This document shows, piece after piece, positions 8,456 to 17,171 of a DNA stretch of 64,000 nucleotides. Source of the DNA: Veillonellaceae bacterium (lineage in GTDB: Bacteria; Bacillota; Negativicutes; Veillonellales; Veillonellaceae); assembly GCA_900766245.1 (NCBI GenBank), contig CAAFUR010000012.1, positions 62,001 to 126,000 of the forward strand. Direction: 5' to 3'. The translations under genes were made by a program, and so were the position numbers. Numbering within the stretch: the stretch's first letter is position 1; each line of letters begins with the position of its first letter. The notes beneath the pieces were generated by a model. It was not told the origin of the DNA, ran no database searches, and saw only the letters and a program-made list of their open reading frames with translations.

Positions 8456-9502
8456 TTACATTGTTCCATTAATAAAAGACTGTAAGGCATCATTGTTCAA
8501 AGATGGACCAATGATAGTTAAATATGAATCATGTAATGTGGTAGGAGTAATCTCTAAACCAGTACCGTTGTATTGTACCAAAGCTTGCCCACCAGTGGAA
8601 AGAGGGATACATCCTTTCAAGCGTAAGATATGACCAGTTGTATTGGTTTCGATGAGGGCTTTCAAATGGTCTTGCCATTCATCGATGGTGCGAGGTAAGG
8701 TGCATTCTACGGTGCATGTTAAGAAAGCATCTTTGGCCTGTGCGTGATGAGCAATGTGGTCATGGTGAGGAATCTCAGGGTGATTCCGAGCTGTATGATG
8801 ACCTGTATGGTTTTCAATGTTATTGTTAGGAGATAAGGCCGACACGGCTTGTTCTCGTGGATACATTGAAATATATTTTGAAAGTGTAATCTCTTTCCAA
8901 GGCACGATGTAAATCGGTGCAGCTGGATTTAAGAGACGAATAATTTCCAAGGTATTTTGTAGCAAATCTTCATCTTCTTGGTGGCTAATAAAGACTTGGC
9001 TAGAGTAAGCAATTTGATCCTTAAAGAAGACACCAAAGTTTTTATAATACATAGGCGCTCGCATGGCATCCACAATGGACACACAACCGGTGAGCTCAAT
9101 GCGTTTGGCAATAGATGAATCTTTGCAAATAGCTAGAATATCAGATAGTTGACTGACTCCTGATGGTTCAATGATAATATAATCCACATCCTGAGTGTCT
9201 AAAATATCTACTAAAGCTCTACGGAAATCGCCGGCTAAGCTACAACAAATGCATCCAGATGTGAGCTCGCGAACAGTATAGCCTTTTTCACGAAGGATAG
9301 CTCCATCTAAATTGACTTGGCCGAAATCATTTTCTAAAATCAAAACTCTTGTTGGATCCGGTAATTCTTGTATGAGTTGCTGAATGAATGTTGTCTTTCC
9401 AGCCCCTAGAAAACCAGAGACGACATACACTTTTACTTTTACTTTATGGGAACTTAGATTTTGTTTTGATCGAGTAAAAGCACGACTGATTAGATTCATC
9501 AT
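8456..9502 (-). CDS. CobW/COG0523-family metal-binding GTPase
   Basis: A 348-residue G3E GTPase of the CobW/YciC/ZigA group, which deliver or insert metals such as zinc or cobalt. Walker A GFLGAGKTTF is near residue 29, and the metal-binding CxCC motif appears as SGCICCSLAG. A histidine-rich stretch (HHTARNHPEIPHHDHIAHH) sits in the linker before the CobW C-terminal domain and probably binds metal. ATG 9502 was chosen because GGAGGTGAG lies just upstream; an earlier ATG at 9517 lies within that site. First gene of a three-gene minus-strand operon with the P-loop/permease fusion and the TIGR03943 protein. Confidence 0.88.
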   Translation of the reverse strand: MMNLISRAFTRSKQNLSSHKVKVKVYVVSGFLGAGKTTFIQQLIQELPDPTRVLILENDFGQVNLDGAILREKGYTVRELTSGCICCSLAGDFRRALVDILDTQDVDYIIIEPSGVSQLSDILAICKDSSIAKRIELTGCVSIVDAMRAPMYYKNFGVFFKDQIAYSSQVFISHQEDEDLLQNTLEIIRLLNPAAPIYIVPWKEITLSKYISMYPREQAVSALSPNNNIENHTGHHTARNHPEIPHHDHIAHHAQAKDAFLTCTVECTLPRTIDEWQDHLKALIETNTTGHILRLKGCIPLSTGGQALVQYNGTGLEITPTTLHDSYLTIIGPSLNNDALQSFINGTM

Positions 9503-9682
9503 ACATCTCACCTCCAATGTGTATAATGGTATATATAATAAAATGAAAGTTCTTGCATGAATAGTATACTCTCTTTTAGTCAGCTATGCATGAATGATTG
9601 AGCATTTCAGTCTGTGTAACGTGCAACCATTATCAAAATATAAAATAAATGATAAAAAATCGAAAAAAATAGAAAAAGAAGA

Positions 9683-9711
9683 TTGATTTATTTCGATTTG
9701 TCTGTTATAAT
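9683..9711 (+). promoter_or_regulatory. Promoter of the ferritin gene
   Basis: TTGATT (9683-9688), a 17-base spacer and TATAAT (9706-9711). Transcription should start near 9718, giving a leader of about 60 bases before the ferritin ATG. The stretch between 9503 and 9682 is AT-rich and contains a direct repeat TGCATGAAT near 9556 and 9587; I see no clear Fur or Zur box there. Confidence 0.75.
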
Positions 9712-9777
9712 GAAATCACGATGTGGGAACACATCAGTGTATTGTCAATTTATAAAAAGTATATGAGGTATAAAAAT

Positions 9778-10263
9778 ATGAATCAAAAAGTAGCACAAGC
9801 TCTTAACGAACAAGTTATTTTCGAATTTAATGCAGCATCCACATATTTAGCTCTTTCCTTAGCTATGGCTGATGCTAACTTCAAAGGTTTCTCCGCATGG
9901 TTACGTGCACAATACCAAGAAGAAGTAACTCATGCTTTCAAATTCATTGATTACTTACAAAGCAACAACGAAAAAGTAACACTAGGTGATGTAAAAAACA
10001 CAGCATCTACATTGACTAATCCTTTAGAAGTAGCAAAAGCTGTATTAGCTCATGAACAAATGATTACTGGCAAAATCCACAACTTGTATGCATTGGCATT
10101 AGAAGAAAAAGATTATGCTACAGTATCTTTCTTGAACTGGTTCGTAGAAGAACAAGTAGAAGAAGAAGCGAATGCAACTGACCTAGTAGATCAATTCACA
10201 TTTGCACAAGATAGCCGTTCTGCACAATTATTCTTGGACTCCAAATTAGGTAGCCGTCAATAA
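9778..10263 (+). CDS. ftnA: Non-haem ferritin
   Basis: A 161-residue ferritin, the cytoplasmic iron-storage shell that oxidises Fe(II) and stores it as mineral. The four-helix bundle and ferroxidase residues are visible: E17 in QVIFEFNAAS, the EExxH motif as QEEVTHAF near residue 50, and the glutamates in NWFVEEQVEEE near residue 125. ATG 9778 was chosen because GAGGT lies upstream and the ferritin fold begins with MNQKVAQALNEQ; the frame is open to 9721 but that portion is the mRNA leader. Monocistronic, with its own promoter and a distant terminator. Codon use is biased towards high expression. Confidence 0.95.
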   Translation: MNQKVAQALNEQVIFEFNAASTYLALSLAMADANFKGFSAWLRAQYQEEVTHAFKFIDYLQSNNEKVTLGDVKNTASTLTNPLEVAKAVLAHEQMITGKIHNLYALALEEKDYATVSFLNWFVEEQVEEEANATDLVDQFTFAQDSRSAQLFLDSKLGSRQ

Positions 10264-10293
10264 TTGCTACACTCGCTCTTACAGTGAAGTGAG

Positions 10294-10402
10294 AACTTCA
10301 TATCAAACCTATTACACATAAAACACACACAAACATAACAAACACACAAAATACAAAACCTAACACACAACACATAAAACACATATAACTAAACAAAATA
10401 AT
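10294..10402 (+). other. 109-base G-free tract in the ferritin 3' untranslated region
   Basis: No G occurs on the plus strand from 10294 to 10402. The tract is rich in ACA and AAC words. It lies between the ferritin stop and its hairpin terminator. Such C-containing, G-free RNA is unstructured and resembles a Rho-loading (rut) site; it contains no open frame. Confidence 0.7.
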
Positions 10403-10444
10403 GATATTTGTAAGAGTGATGTTGTTTGCTAGAATATACAATAG

Positions 10445-10477
10445 GTAGCCTTTCTAATAGAGGGGCTACTTATTTTT
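10445..10477 (+). terminator. Terminator of the ferritin transcript
   Basis: GTAGCCTTTC (10445-10454) pairs with GAGGGGCTAC (10460-10469), including two G-U pairs, around a five-base loop and followed by a T-rich run. Confidence 0.75.
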
Positions 10478-10545
10478 ATTGTACCATCGATGTGGGGCGT
10501 TAATCGTATACGAATAGGGTCCTACAATTTTTTTAAAACAAAAAA

Positions 10546-10628
10546 GTCAAAAAGTCAAAAAAGTAGTTGACAAAGGTCAAAAAGTCAGATATAATCTAAC
10601 CATAAAAAAGAACAAAAGGTCAAAAAGC
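10546..10628 (+). promoter_or_regulatory. CtsR-like operator repeats around the heat-shock promoter
   Basis: GTCAAA-type words occur at 10546, 10554, 10576, 10584 (as GTCAG) and 10619. Pairs are spaced 8 bases start to start. The classical CtsR box is a GGTCAAA direct repeat with a 10-base period, so this is a CtsR-like arrangement with altered spacing. The second pair sits between the -35 and -10 boxes of the ctsR promoter, where binding would block RNA polymerase. Confidence 0.65.
10567..10595 (+). promoter_or_regulatory. Consensus promoter of the ctsR-mcsA-mcsB-clpC operon
   Basis: A perfect sigma-A promoter: TTGACA (10567-10572), 17-base spacer, TATAAT (10590-10595). Transcription should start near 10602, leaving a leader of about 120 bases before ctsR. 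Confidence 0.9.
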
Positions 10629-10722
10629 GATTGTCTCATTCATCATACGAAGGAACTTAATTCTTTTAAAAAGTCTAGTTGTGATGATGGTACATCGTGA
10701 ATTAAAGAAATGAGGATATACT

Positions 10723-11199
10723 ATGAGCGTTTTAGCAGATAAGATTGAACAGTTTATACTGACGAAGCTATTAGAAGAACAGGAAGGCATTACGCTAAGG
10801 AGAAATGAACTTGCGGAGACTTTGGATTGTGCGCCATCACAAATTAGTTATGTGTTGAGTACGCGGTTTTCTAATGATAGAGGATTCGTAGTTCAGTCTA
10901 GACGGGGATTAGGCGGATCCATCACAATTACTAGAGTTATGGAACCTGTAAGAACAAAAGTCCTGATTCCCTTAGAAAAAACTCAAAAACGTAATGAAGA
11001 GGAACCTGTTATTACAATTGGTCACATTGACCAAATATTATTCCAACATATGAAAGAAGCACGTATTACAAAGCGTGAAGCAGCCATGTTACATGAAGCG
11101 TTTGTTAGAATCTTACAAGATGTGCCAACGGAACGTAGAAAAGAAGCAGCAGAGCGTTTTTATCAAGCCATTATGAACATCATACATGAGGAGGTGTAG
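10723..11199 (+). CDS. ctsR: CtsR, transcriptional repressor of class III stress genes
   Basis: A 158-residue repressor of clp heat-shock genes. The N-terminal winged helix-turn-helix (ETLDCAPSQISYVLSTRF, about residues 28-45) is followed by the glycine-rich wing RRGLGGSI that acts as the heat sensor in CtsR proteins. The C-terminal dimerisation domain ends at residue 158, normal for the family. ATG 10723 has GAGG nine bases upstream. First gene of the ctsR-mcsA-mcsB-clpC operon, so it represses its own transcription through the repeats around 10546-10628. McsB is expected to inactivate it under heat by arginine phosphorylation. Confidence 0.95.
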   Translation: MSVLADKIEQFILTKLLEEQEGITLRRNELAETLDCAPSQISYVLSTRFSNDRGFVVQSRRGLGGSITITRVMEPVRTKVLIPLEKTQKRNEEEPVITIGHIDQILFQHMKEARITKREAAMLHEAFVRILQDVPTERRKEAAERFYQAIMNIIHEEV

Positions 11200-11202
11200 A
11201 CT

Positions 11203-11721
11203 ATGAAATGTGATTCCTGTGGTAAAGAAAATGCAAACATTCATATGACATCTATTGTGAATGGAGCGAAAGAGGAGCATCATTATTGCCAACAATGTGC
11301 GAATCAAAAAGAGCAGGGAGGTGGAACCATGTTTTCCTCTATGTTTGATGATAGCTTTTTTAATAATCAATTTTTTGCCAATGTTATGTACCCTCAAAGT
11401 GCATTGGGTAATACCAAACAGATTACTTGCCCACAATGTGGCATGACTATATCGGCGTTTAATCATCAAGGTCGATTAGGTTGTGATAGATGCTACGAAG
11501 CGTTTCGACAGCACTTAGTTCCTTTAATTAAGCGCATTCAAGGATCTATTTCTTATGAAGGTCGCATTCCTCAACGAGGCGCGACAGATTTGAAAGTAGA
11601 GAAAACTATCAAACAACTACGAAATGAGCTAATTCGGGCGGTAAAGGAAGAGCAATTTGAAAGAGCCGCACAAATTCGTGATGAAATTAAGTCTTTGGAA
11701 CAGTCTAAAACATCAAATTAA
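11203..11721 (+). CDS. mcsA: McsA, zinc-binding activator of McsB
   Basis: A 172-residue activator of the protein arginine kinase McsB. It has an N-terminal CxxC pair set (MKCDSCGKE near residue 3 and YCQQC near residue 29), a second zinc finger (CPQCG and CDRC around residues 74-98) and a C-terminal UVR motif (RAVKEEQFERAAQIRDEIK). The start has GGAGGTG upstream and lies 3 bases after ctsR. Length and order of domains are standard. Confidence 0.95.
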   Translation: MKCDSCGKENANIHMTSIVNGAKEEHHYCQQCANQKEQGGGTMFSSMFDDSFFNNQFFANVMYPQSALGNTKQITCPQCGMTISAFNHQGRLGCDRCYEAFRQHLVPLIKRIQGSISYEGRIPQRGATDLKVEKTIKQLRNELIRAVKEEQFERAAQIRDEIKSLEQSKTSN

Positions 11722-11730
11722 GGAGGGTCT

Positions 11731-12804
11731 ATGTTACACACTATTTTAGATGAGGCATTGTCGCCTTGGATGAAAGAAACCGACTTAGATCATCGCATTG
11801 TGTTATCTAGTCGTATCCGATTAGCAAGAAATTTTAAAGGTATACCTTTTACGAATCGAGGAGATATCGATGATTTAGCTAAGGTTGATGGGTATATGCG
11901 GTCTATGATTGCCCCTTTGCAAACAGCCTATGGTAAAAGCTTTTCAAAAATTAACTTGGCATCTTTAAGTCCTATGGAACGAGATGTGCTAGTAGAAAAA
12001 CACTTAATTTCTCCTAATTTGGCGACCCAGAGTCAAGAACGAAGTGTCATCATTTCTGAAGACTCTCGTATTGCCATTATGGTGAATGAAGAAGATCATT
12101 TGCGGATTCAGTCCATGGAATTAGGATTACAATTAGAAAAAGCCTATGAACGAGCGGTAGCTATTGATGATGTGATAGAAAGTAAATACGATTATGCATT
12201 TTCAAAAGACTTTGGATACTTAACTGCCTGTCCTACCAATGTAGGAACGGGGATGAGAGCATCTGTGATGGTCCATGTTCCAGCGCTGTCAATGACGGGC
12301 AAATTACAGCGTATTATTCGTAGTATTATCCGTATGGGCTATTCTGTACGAGGCCTCTATGGTGAAGGATCTGAAGGATTAGGCCATGTATATCAAATCT
12401 CTAATCAGCAAACTATGGGAATTAGTGAGCAAGCAACAATTGAACAACTTTCACAGATTGTACAAGGCGTTGTAAAAGAAGAAGAAAAAGCACGGTCTGA
12501 ATTATGGACTACAGATAAAGAAGGCGTTGAAGATAAGGTGTGGAGGTCCTATGGTATTTTGACCCATGCACGCCGTATTTCAGGAGAAGAAGCCTTGGCC
12601 TTATTGAGCGATGTCCAGTTAGGCATAGATATGAAATTAATAGATGTGACCATGAACTTTCATGAAATGCTAGTCATTACAAGACCCAATTTCCTAGCCA
12701 AATTAGTAGGAAAAGAGTCGATGGGCTCGCAGGAACGTGATAGTCGAAGGGCACAAGTTATACGAGATACCTTATTACGAGGTTCAAAAGGAGGAAGAAA
12801 ATGA
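11731..12804 (+). CDS. mcsB: McsB, protein arginine kinase
   Basis: A 357-residue kinase of the phosphagen-kinase fold that phosphorylates arginines on misfolded proteins and CtsR, marking them for ClpCP. The nucleotide-binding segment VLSSRIRLARNFKGIPF is near residue 27, the catalytic NEEDHLRIQ near residue 119, and the CPTNVGTGMRASV segment near residue 170 matches the kinase active site. AAGGAGGGT precedes ATG 11731. The stop overlaps the clpC start as ATGA, suggesting coupled translation. Confidence 0.95.
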   Translation: MLHTILDEALSPWMKETDLDHRIVLSSRIRLARNFKGIPFTNRGDIDDLAKVDGYMRSMIAPLQTAYGKSFSKINLASLSPMERDVLVEKHLISPNLATQSQERSVIISEDSRIAIMVNEEDHLRIQSMELGLQLEKAYERAVAIDDVIESKYDYAFSKDFGYLTACPTNVGTGMRASVMVHVPALSMTGKLQRIIRSIIRMGYSVRGLYGEGSEGLGHVYQISNQQTMGISEQATIEQLSQIVQGVVKEEEKARSELWTTDKEGVEDKVWRSYGILTHARRISGEEALALLSDVQLGIDMKLIDVTMNFHEMLVITRPNFLAKLVGKESMGSQERDSRRAQVIRDTLLRGSKGGRK

Positions 12805-15227
12805 TAGAAAGATATACAGAAGGGGCAAAACGTGCGTTAGCAATTGCCCAAGAAAAAGCAGTTGAATATAAACATAATTATGTAGGAACAGAGCACTTGT
12901 TACTAGGTCTTGTAGAAGAAGAAAAATCCGTGTCTGCTCGTGCGTTGCTAGCATTAGGAGTAGAAGGGAAGGCATTAGAACAAGAAGTGATTCGTGCAGT
13001 TGGTAAAGGTACACATAGTGGTGGGCAATTGCAAATGACACCGCGTACAAAACATGTGTTGGACTTAGCCCAACAAGCGGCCAATGGTCGTGGACATAAT
13101 TACGTCGGTACAGAACACATTTTATTGGGCCTATTGTACGATGGTGGTGGCGTAGCTATGCAATTATTGGCATCGAAAGGAATACGTCCAGAAGATGTAG
13201 TAGAAAAAGTAAATGCTATTGTAGGTGGCGAAGAACAAAGTTCTAATCCGACACAAGGTACAGCTAGTGATTTAGGTGAAATTTCTGACTATGCTACAGA
13301 TCTTAATGAAAGTGCAAAACAAGGCAAGATTGATCCTGTCATTGGCCGTGATACAGAAATTCAACGGGTGATTCAGATTTTAAGTCGTCGCACGAAAAAT
13401 AATCCAGTCCTTATCGGTGAACCTGGGGTTGGTAAAACAGCTATTGCAGAGGGCTTAGCACAACGCATTGTCAGTGGTGATGTGCCAGATGTATTACGAA
13501 ATAAGCGCATTATTTCAGTAAGTTTAAGCTCCATGTTAGCAGGAGCTAAATATCGCGGAGAATTTGAAGAACGCTTGAAAAAAGTGATGGATGAAGTACA
13601 AGCGCATGATGATATGATTGTGTTTATTGATGAAATTCATACTTTGATTGGAGCTGGTGCTACAGAAGGAGCCATGGATGCAGCAAATATTCTAAAACCG
13701 GCCTTAGCACGTGGAAATTTCCAAGTGATTGGCGCTACTACATTAGATGAATATAAAAAACATATTGAAAAGGATGCAGCCTTAGAACGCCGTTTCCAAC
13801 CAGTACAAGTGGGAGAGCCGAGCGAAGAAGATGCATTATCTATTTTGAAGGGCTTACGTGATCGTTACGAAGCATTCCATAAGGTGCAAATTACAGATGA
13901 AGCCTTGGCAGCAGCTGTACATTTATCAAGTCGTTATATTGCAGATCGATTCTTGCCAGATAAAGCGATCGATGTCATGGATGAAGCAGCGTCTAAAGTA
14001 CGTATGGCTGTATTTACGGCAACGCCAGATGTGAAAGCATTAGAAGATGAGTTAGTGCAAGTACAAAAAGAAAAAGAGGCAGCTGTGACAGCCCAAGACT
14101 TTGAGCGAGCAGCTACACTTCGTGATAAAGAAAAAGAATTAGAATCTGACATTGCATCAAAACAAGAAGATAGCAAAAAAGACAGCGAATCCAAGCTAGT
14201 AGTGACAGAGTCTGAAATAGCCGCTGTTGTTTCTGAATGGAGTGGTATCCCTGTATCACGAGTGGCAGAAGAAGAATCGGAACGCTTATTGCGCTTGGAA
14301 GAAGAATTGCATCAACGTGTCATCGGTCAAGACGAAGCTGTCGTAGCTGTATCGAAAGCGGTACGCCGTGCAAGAGCTGGATTAAAAGATCCAAAACGTC
14401 CAATTGGTTCCTTCCTATTCTTAGGACCTACTGGGGTTGGTAAAACAGAATTAGCTCGATCCTTAGCATCTAATTTATTTGGTGATGAAAATGCTATGAT
14501 TCGCATCGACATGTCAGAGTATATGGAAAAACATGCAGTGAGCCGTTTAGTGGGAGCGCCTCCGGGCTATGTAGGATATGATGAAGGAGGTCAATTAACT
14601 GAGGCTGTTCGTCGTCGCCCATATAGTGTGGTTCTCTTTGATGAAGTAGAAAAGGCACATCCAGATTTCTTTAATATGTTATTGCAAGTGTTGGATGATG
14701 GACGATTAACAGATAACCAAGGTCGTACCGTTGATTTCAGAAATACCGTGATCATTATGACAAGTAACTTAGGAGCGAAATATCTCAAAGAAGATGCGGC
14801 AGCTATGGGATTCTTAGCAGCTAAAGGAGAAGAAGGAAGTGGAAAAGATAAAGAGTCTATGAAAAAAGATGTGCTCCAAGCTGTGAAATCTCATTTCCGC
14901 CCAGAGTTTTTGAATCGTATTGATGAAATGATTGTATTCCATGCTCTAGAAACAGAACAATTGCAAAGTATTGTGCGTATTTTATTGCAATCTGTGACAA
15001 CACGATTACATGAACAAGGTATGGAACTAGAAGTATCTGATGAAGCTATGAATAAAATCGTAGCAGAAGGAACTGACTTTGCTATGGGGGCAAGACCTTT
15101 GAAACGAGCTATCCAACGGTTAGTAGAAGATCCAATTTCTGATGCTATCTTAGAAGGTAAAGCAGGAGAAGGTAAAACAATCCATGTAGTAGTAGAAAAT
15201 GATGATATTGCGATTACTGTAAAGTAA
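12801..15227 (+). CDS. clpC: ClpC, AAA+ unfoldase of the ClpCP protease
   Basis: An 808-residue Hsp100 unfoldase. Domains: two Clp_N repeats (residues 1-145), AAA-1 with Walker A GEPGVGKTAIAEG near residue 208, a middle domain carrying a UVR-like segment (AQDFERAATLRDKEKELE), and AAA-2 with Walker A GPTGVGKTELARS near residue 542, then the D2-small domain. It should partner with ClpP, which is not in this window. Last gene of the CtsR operon, ended by a hairpin terminator. Confidence 0.95.
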   Translation: MIERYTEGAKRALAIAQEKAVEYKHNYVGTEHLLLGLVEEEKSVSARALLALGVEGKALEQEVIRAVGKGTHSGGQLQMTPRTKHVLDLAQQAANGRGHNYVGTEHILLGLLYDGGGVAMQLLASKGIRPEDVVEKVNAIVGGEEQSSNPTQGTASDLGEISDYATDLNESAKQGKIDPVIGRDTEIQRVIQILSRRTKNNPVLIGEPGVGKTAIAEGLAQRIVSGDVPDVLRNKRIISVSLSSMLAGAKYRGEFEERLKKVMDEVQAHDDMIVFIDEIHTLIGAGATEGAMDAANILKPALARGNFQVIGATTLDEYKKHIEKDAALERRFQPVQVGEPSEEDALSILKGLRDRYEAFHKVQITDEALAAAVHLSSRYIADRFLPDKAIDVMDEAASKVRMAVFTATPDVKALEDELVQVQKEKEAAVTAQDFERAATLRDKEKELESDIASKQEDSKKDSESKLVVTESEIAAVVSEWSGIPVSRVAEEESERLLRLEEELHQRVIGQDEAVVAVSKAVRRARAGLKDPKRPIGSFLFLGPTGVGKTELARSLASNLFGDENAMIRIDMSEYMEKHAVSRLVGAPPGYVGYDEGGQLTEAVRRRPYSVVLFDEVEKAHPDFFNMLLQVLDDGRLTDNQGRTVDFRNTVIIMTSNLGAKYLKEDAAAMGFLAAKGEEGSGKDKESMKKDVLQAVKSHFRPEFLNRIDEMIVFHALETEQLQSIVRILLQSVTTRLHEQGMELEVSDEAMNKIVAEGTDFAMGARPLKRAIQRLVEDPISDAILEGKAGEGKTIHVVVENDDIAITVK

Positions 15228-15237
15228 TATAAGAAAC

Positions 15238-15282
15238 GAGCTATACTTAGTTGTTATGAAGGCAACTGGGTATAGCTCTTTT
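15238..15282 (+). terminator. Terminator of the clpC operon
   Basis: GAGCTATAC (15238-15246) pairs with GTATAGCTC (15270-15278), with AGTTG/CAACT pairing inside, followed by TTTT. The remaining spacer to 15464 holds no frame or clear signal. Confidence 0.8.
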
Positions 15283-15464
15283 ATGTTCACCTGAACTCTA
15301 CTATGTAAGGTGTTGTATATAGATATAAGAAGAGTATATTAGAGTAGCGTAATGCATTAGTGTGGGAAGAGATTGGTTAATGACTTATATTTATTTTACA
15401 GAACTCTGTTTTTCTTATACACTATAGGGTAGGTATGTTCTTAATTTAAGTATGAGGTATAGAT

Positions 15465-16289
15465 ATGAAAGAGATTATATTAGTTACATCTTTTGGCTCT
15501 ACTGTAGACAGCGCAAGAGAAGATCAAATTTTCCCAGTAGTAGATGCCATTCGCAAAGCAAATCCGAGTCATGAAGTACGGTTAGCGTTTACATCACGTA
15601 TTGTCATTAAGCGTTTGAAAGATAGAAATATTGTATTCCAAAATGAAATTGAGACTATGGAATCGATTGTAGCAGAAGGCTATGAACGGATCATTGTACA
15701 GCCTACACATTTAGTAGGTGGTGCAGAGTTTGATAAGCTTCGAAAAAATATTATGGCTTTCAATGGACAAGGATCTGTACAAGAAATCGTATTTGGTAGA
15801 CCTCTTCTGTATTTCATGGGACAAGAGGAGGAAGTACCAGATGATTATCAAAGCTTGATTGACCGTTTTGTTAAGGCTTTACAGGTTCCTGAAACAGAAG
15901 ACTTACTCTTAGTAGGCCATGGTGGATTTAATGTAGGAAATGCATCTTACGCAGTGCTACAATTGAAATTGCAATATGAAGGGTTCCGTAATACATACGT
16001 TGCTACATTAGAAAATTTCCCAACACCTGAAGATATCTTGGCACGATGGGAACGAGACGGCCATGAATGTAAAAAAGTACATTTACACCCCCTATTATTA
16101 GTTTGTGGTGACCATGCATTGAATGATTTGTTTGGAGAGGAAGAAGATAGTTTGCTTTCTGAATTAACAAAAGCTGGCTATGAAGTGGTATCCTATGAAA
16201 AAGGTCTTGGAGAATACAAAGAAATTCAAGAGATTTATGTGGATCATTTGGCAGATGCTATGCAGGGGTTATATCAAAAAAGATTATAA
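15465..16289 (+). CDS. cbiK: CbiK, anaerobic sirohydrochlorin cobaltochelatase
   Basis: A 274-residue class II chelatase that inserts cobalt into sirohydrochlorin at the entry to the anaerobic (early cobalt) cobalamin pathway, in the cytoplasm. Signature segments are VTSFGSTVDSARE at the start, the metal-ligand histidine in VQPTHLVGGAEF near residue 87, and VGHGGFNVGNASY near residue 150, with a further HxHPLLL histidine pair near residue 207. There is no signal peptide, unlike periplasmic CbiK of some Desulfovibrio. GAGGT precedes ATG 15465. Followed by cbiL and cbiA, confirming the pathway. Confidence 0.9.
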   Translation: MKEIILVTSFGSTVDSAREDQIFPVVDAIRKANPSHEVRLAFTSRIVIKRLKDRNIVFQNEIETMESIVAEGYERIIVQPTHLVGGAEFDKLRKNIMAFNGQGSVQEIVFGRPLLYFMGQEEEVPDDYQSLIDRFVKALQVPETEDLLLVGHGGFNVGNASYAVLQLKLQYEGFRNTYVATLENFPTPEDILARWERDGHECKKVHLHPLLLVCGDHALNDLFGEEEDSLLSELTKAGYEVVSYEKGLGEYKEIQEIYVDHLADAMQGLYQKRL

Positions 16290-16453
16290 TGCTATGATTC
16301 ATAATAATTTGATGGTTAAGGGATTTTCCAGTAGTGCATAGAGGAGTATTTCATGTACATTCATGGGTAATTATGATATACTGAAAAGGTTATAGTAGTT
16401 TGGGATGAGAGATCCTTACTAGTTCAATGTTGATATATAAAAGAGGTGTCCTG

Positions 16454-17161
16454 ATGAAAGGTAAATTATATGGTATTGGTGTAGGTCCTGGAGACTCTGA
16501 GTTGATGACTGTAAAAGCTGCTCGTATTGTGGGAGAAGCCGATGTCATTATTACACCAAAAACAGAAAAAAAAGATGGCTCTGTAGCCTTACATATTGCA
16601 GAACCATATATTCAAGAGCATACAGAAATTGTACCTGTTGTATTCCCAATGGTATTGGATGATAATGAACAATCTAAAGGTTGGGAAGAAGCACGTAGAA
16701 TCATTACTGGATTGCTAGAAGAAGGTAAAAAAGTTGTATTCTTAACATTGGGAGATCCAATGTTTTACAGTACATATATGTATGTATATCGCTTAGTAGA
16801 ATCTGCTGGTTTTGATATTGAAACTATTCCAGGTGTTACTGCATTCTGTGCAATCGGATCTCACTTGGGGTACCCAATTGTAGAAAAAGAAGAAGTGTTA
16901 GCGATTATTCCAGCTACAGCACCAAAAGAAAAAATTGATGCTGTACTTGCTGTAGCTGATGATGCAGTTATTATGAAAGTGTATCGAAACTTCTCTGAAG
17001 TGCAAGAAACACTTCGCAAACATGATATGGCAGAAGAGGCTGTGATGATTTCTCGTGTTGGATTACCAGAGGAAGAAGTCTATCGTAATGTAGATGCTTT
17101 GCCATCAGATACAAAATTAAACTATTTATCTACAATTTTGGCGAAACGTAAAGATCGCTAA
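16454..17161 (+). CDS. cbiL: CbiL/CobI, (cobalt-)precorrin-2 C20-methyltransferase
   Basis: A 235-residue SAM-dependent methyltransferase that methylates C20 of cobalt-factor II/precorrin-2. The tetrapyrrole-methylase signature GIGVGPGDSELMTVKAARI is at the N-terminus, and the second conserved loop FLTLGDPMFYSTYMY lies near residue 97. ATG 16454 has AAGAGGTG upstream and matches the family N-terminus; an ATG at 16427 is in frame but lacks a ribosome site. The 164-base spacer after cbiK holds no convincing terminator, so the two may share a transcript. Confidence 0.92.
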   Translation: MKGKLYGIGVGPGDSELMTVKAARIVGEADVIITPKTEKKDGSVALHIAEPYIQEHTEIVPVVFPMVLDDNEQSKGWEEARRIITGLLEEGKKVVFLTLGDPMFYSTYMYVYRLVESAGFDIETIPGVTAFCAIGSHLGYPIVEKEEVLAIIPATAPKEKIDAVLAVADDAVIMKVYRNFSEVQETLRKHDMAEEAVMISRVGLPEEEVYRNVDALPSDTKLNYLSTILAKRKDR

Positions 17162-17171
17162 GAGGTATTTT

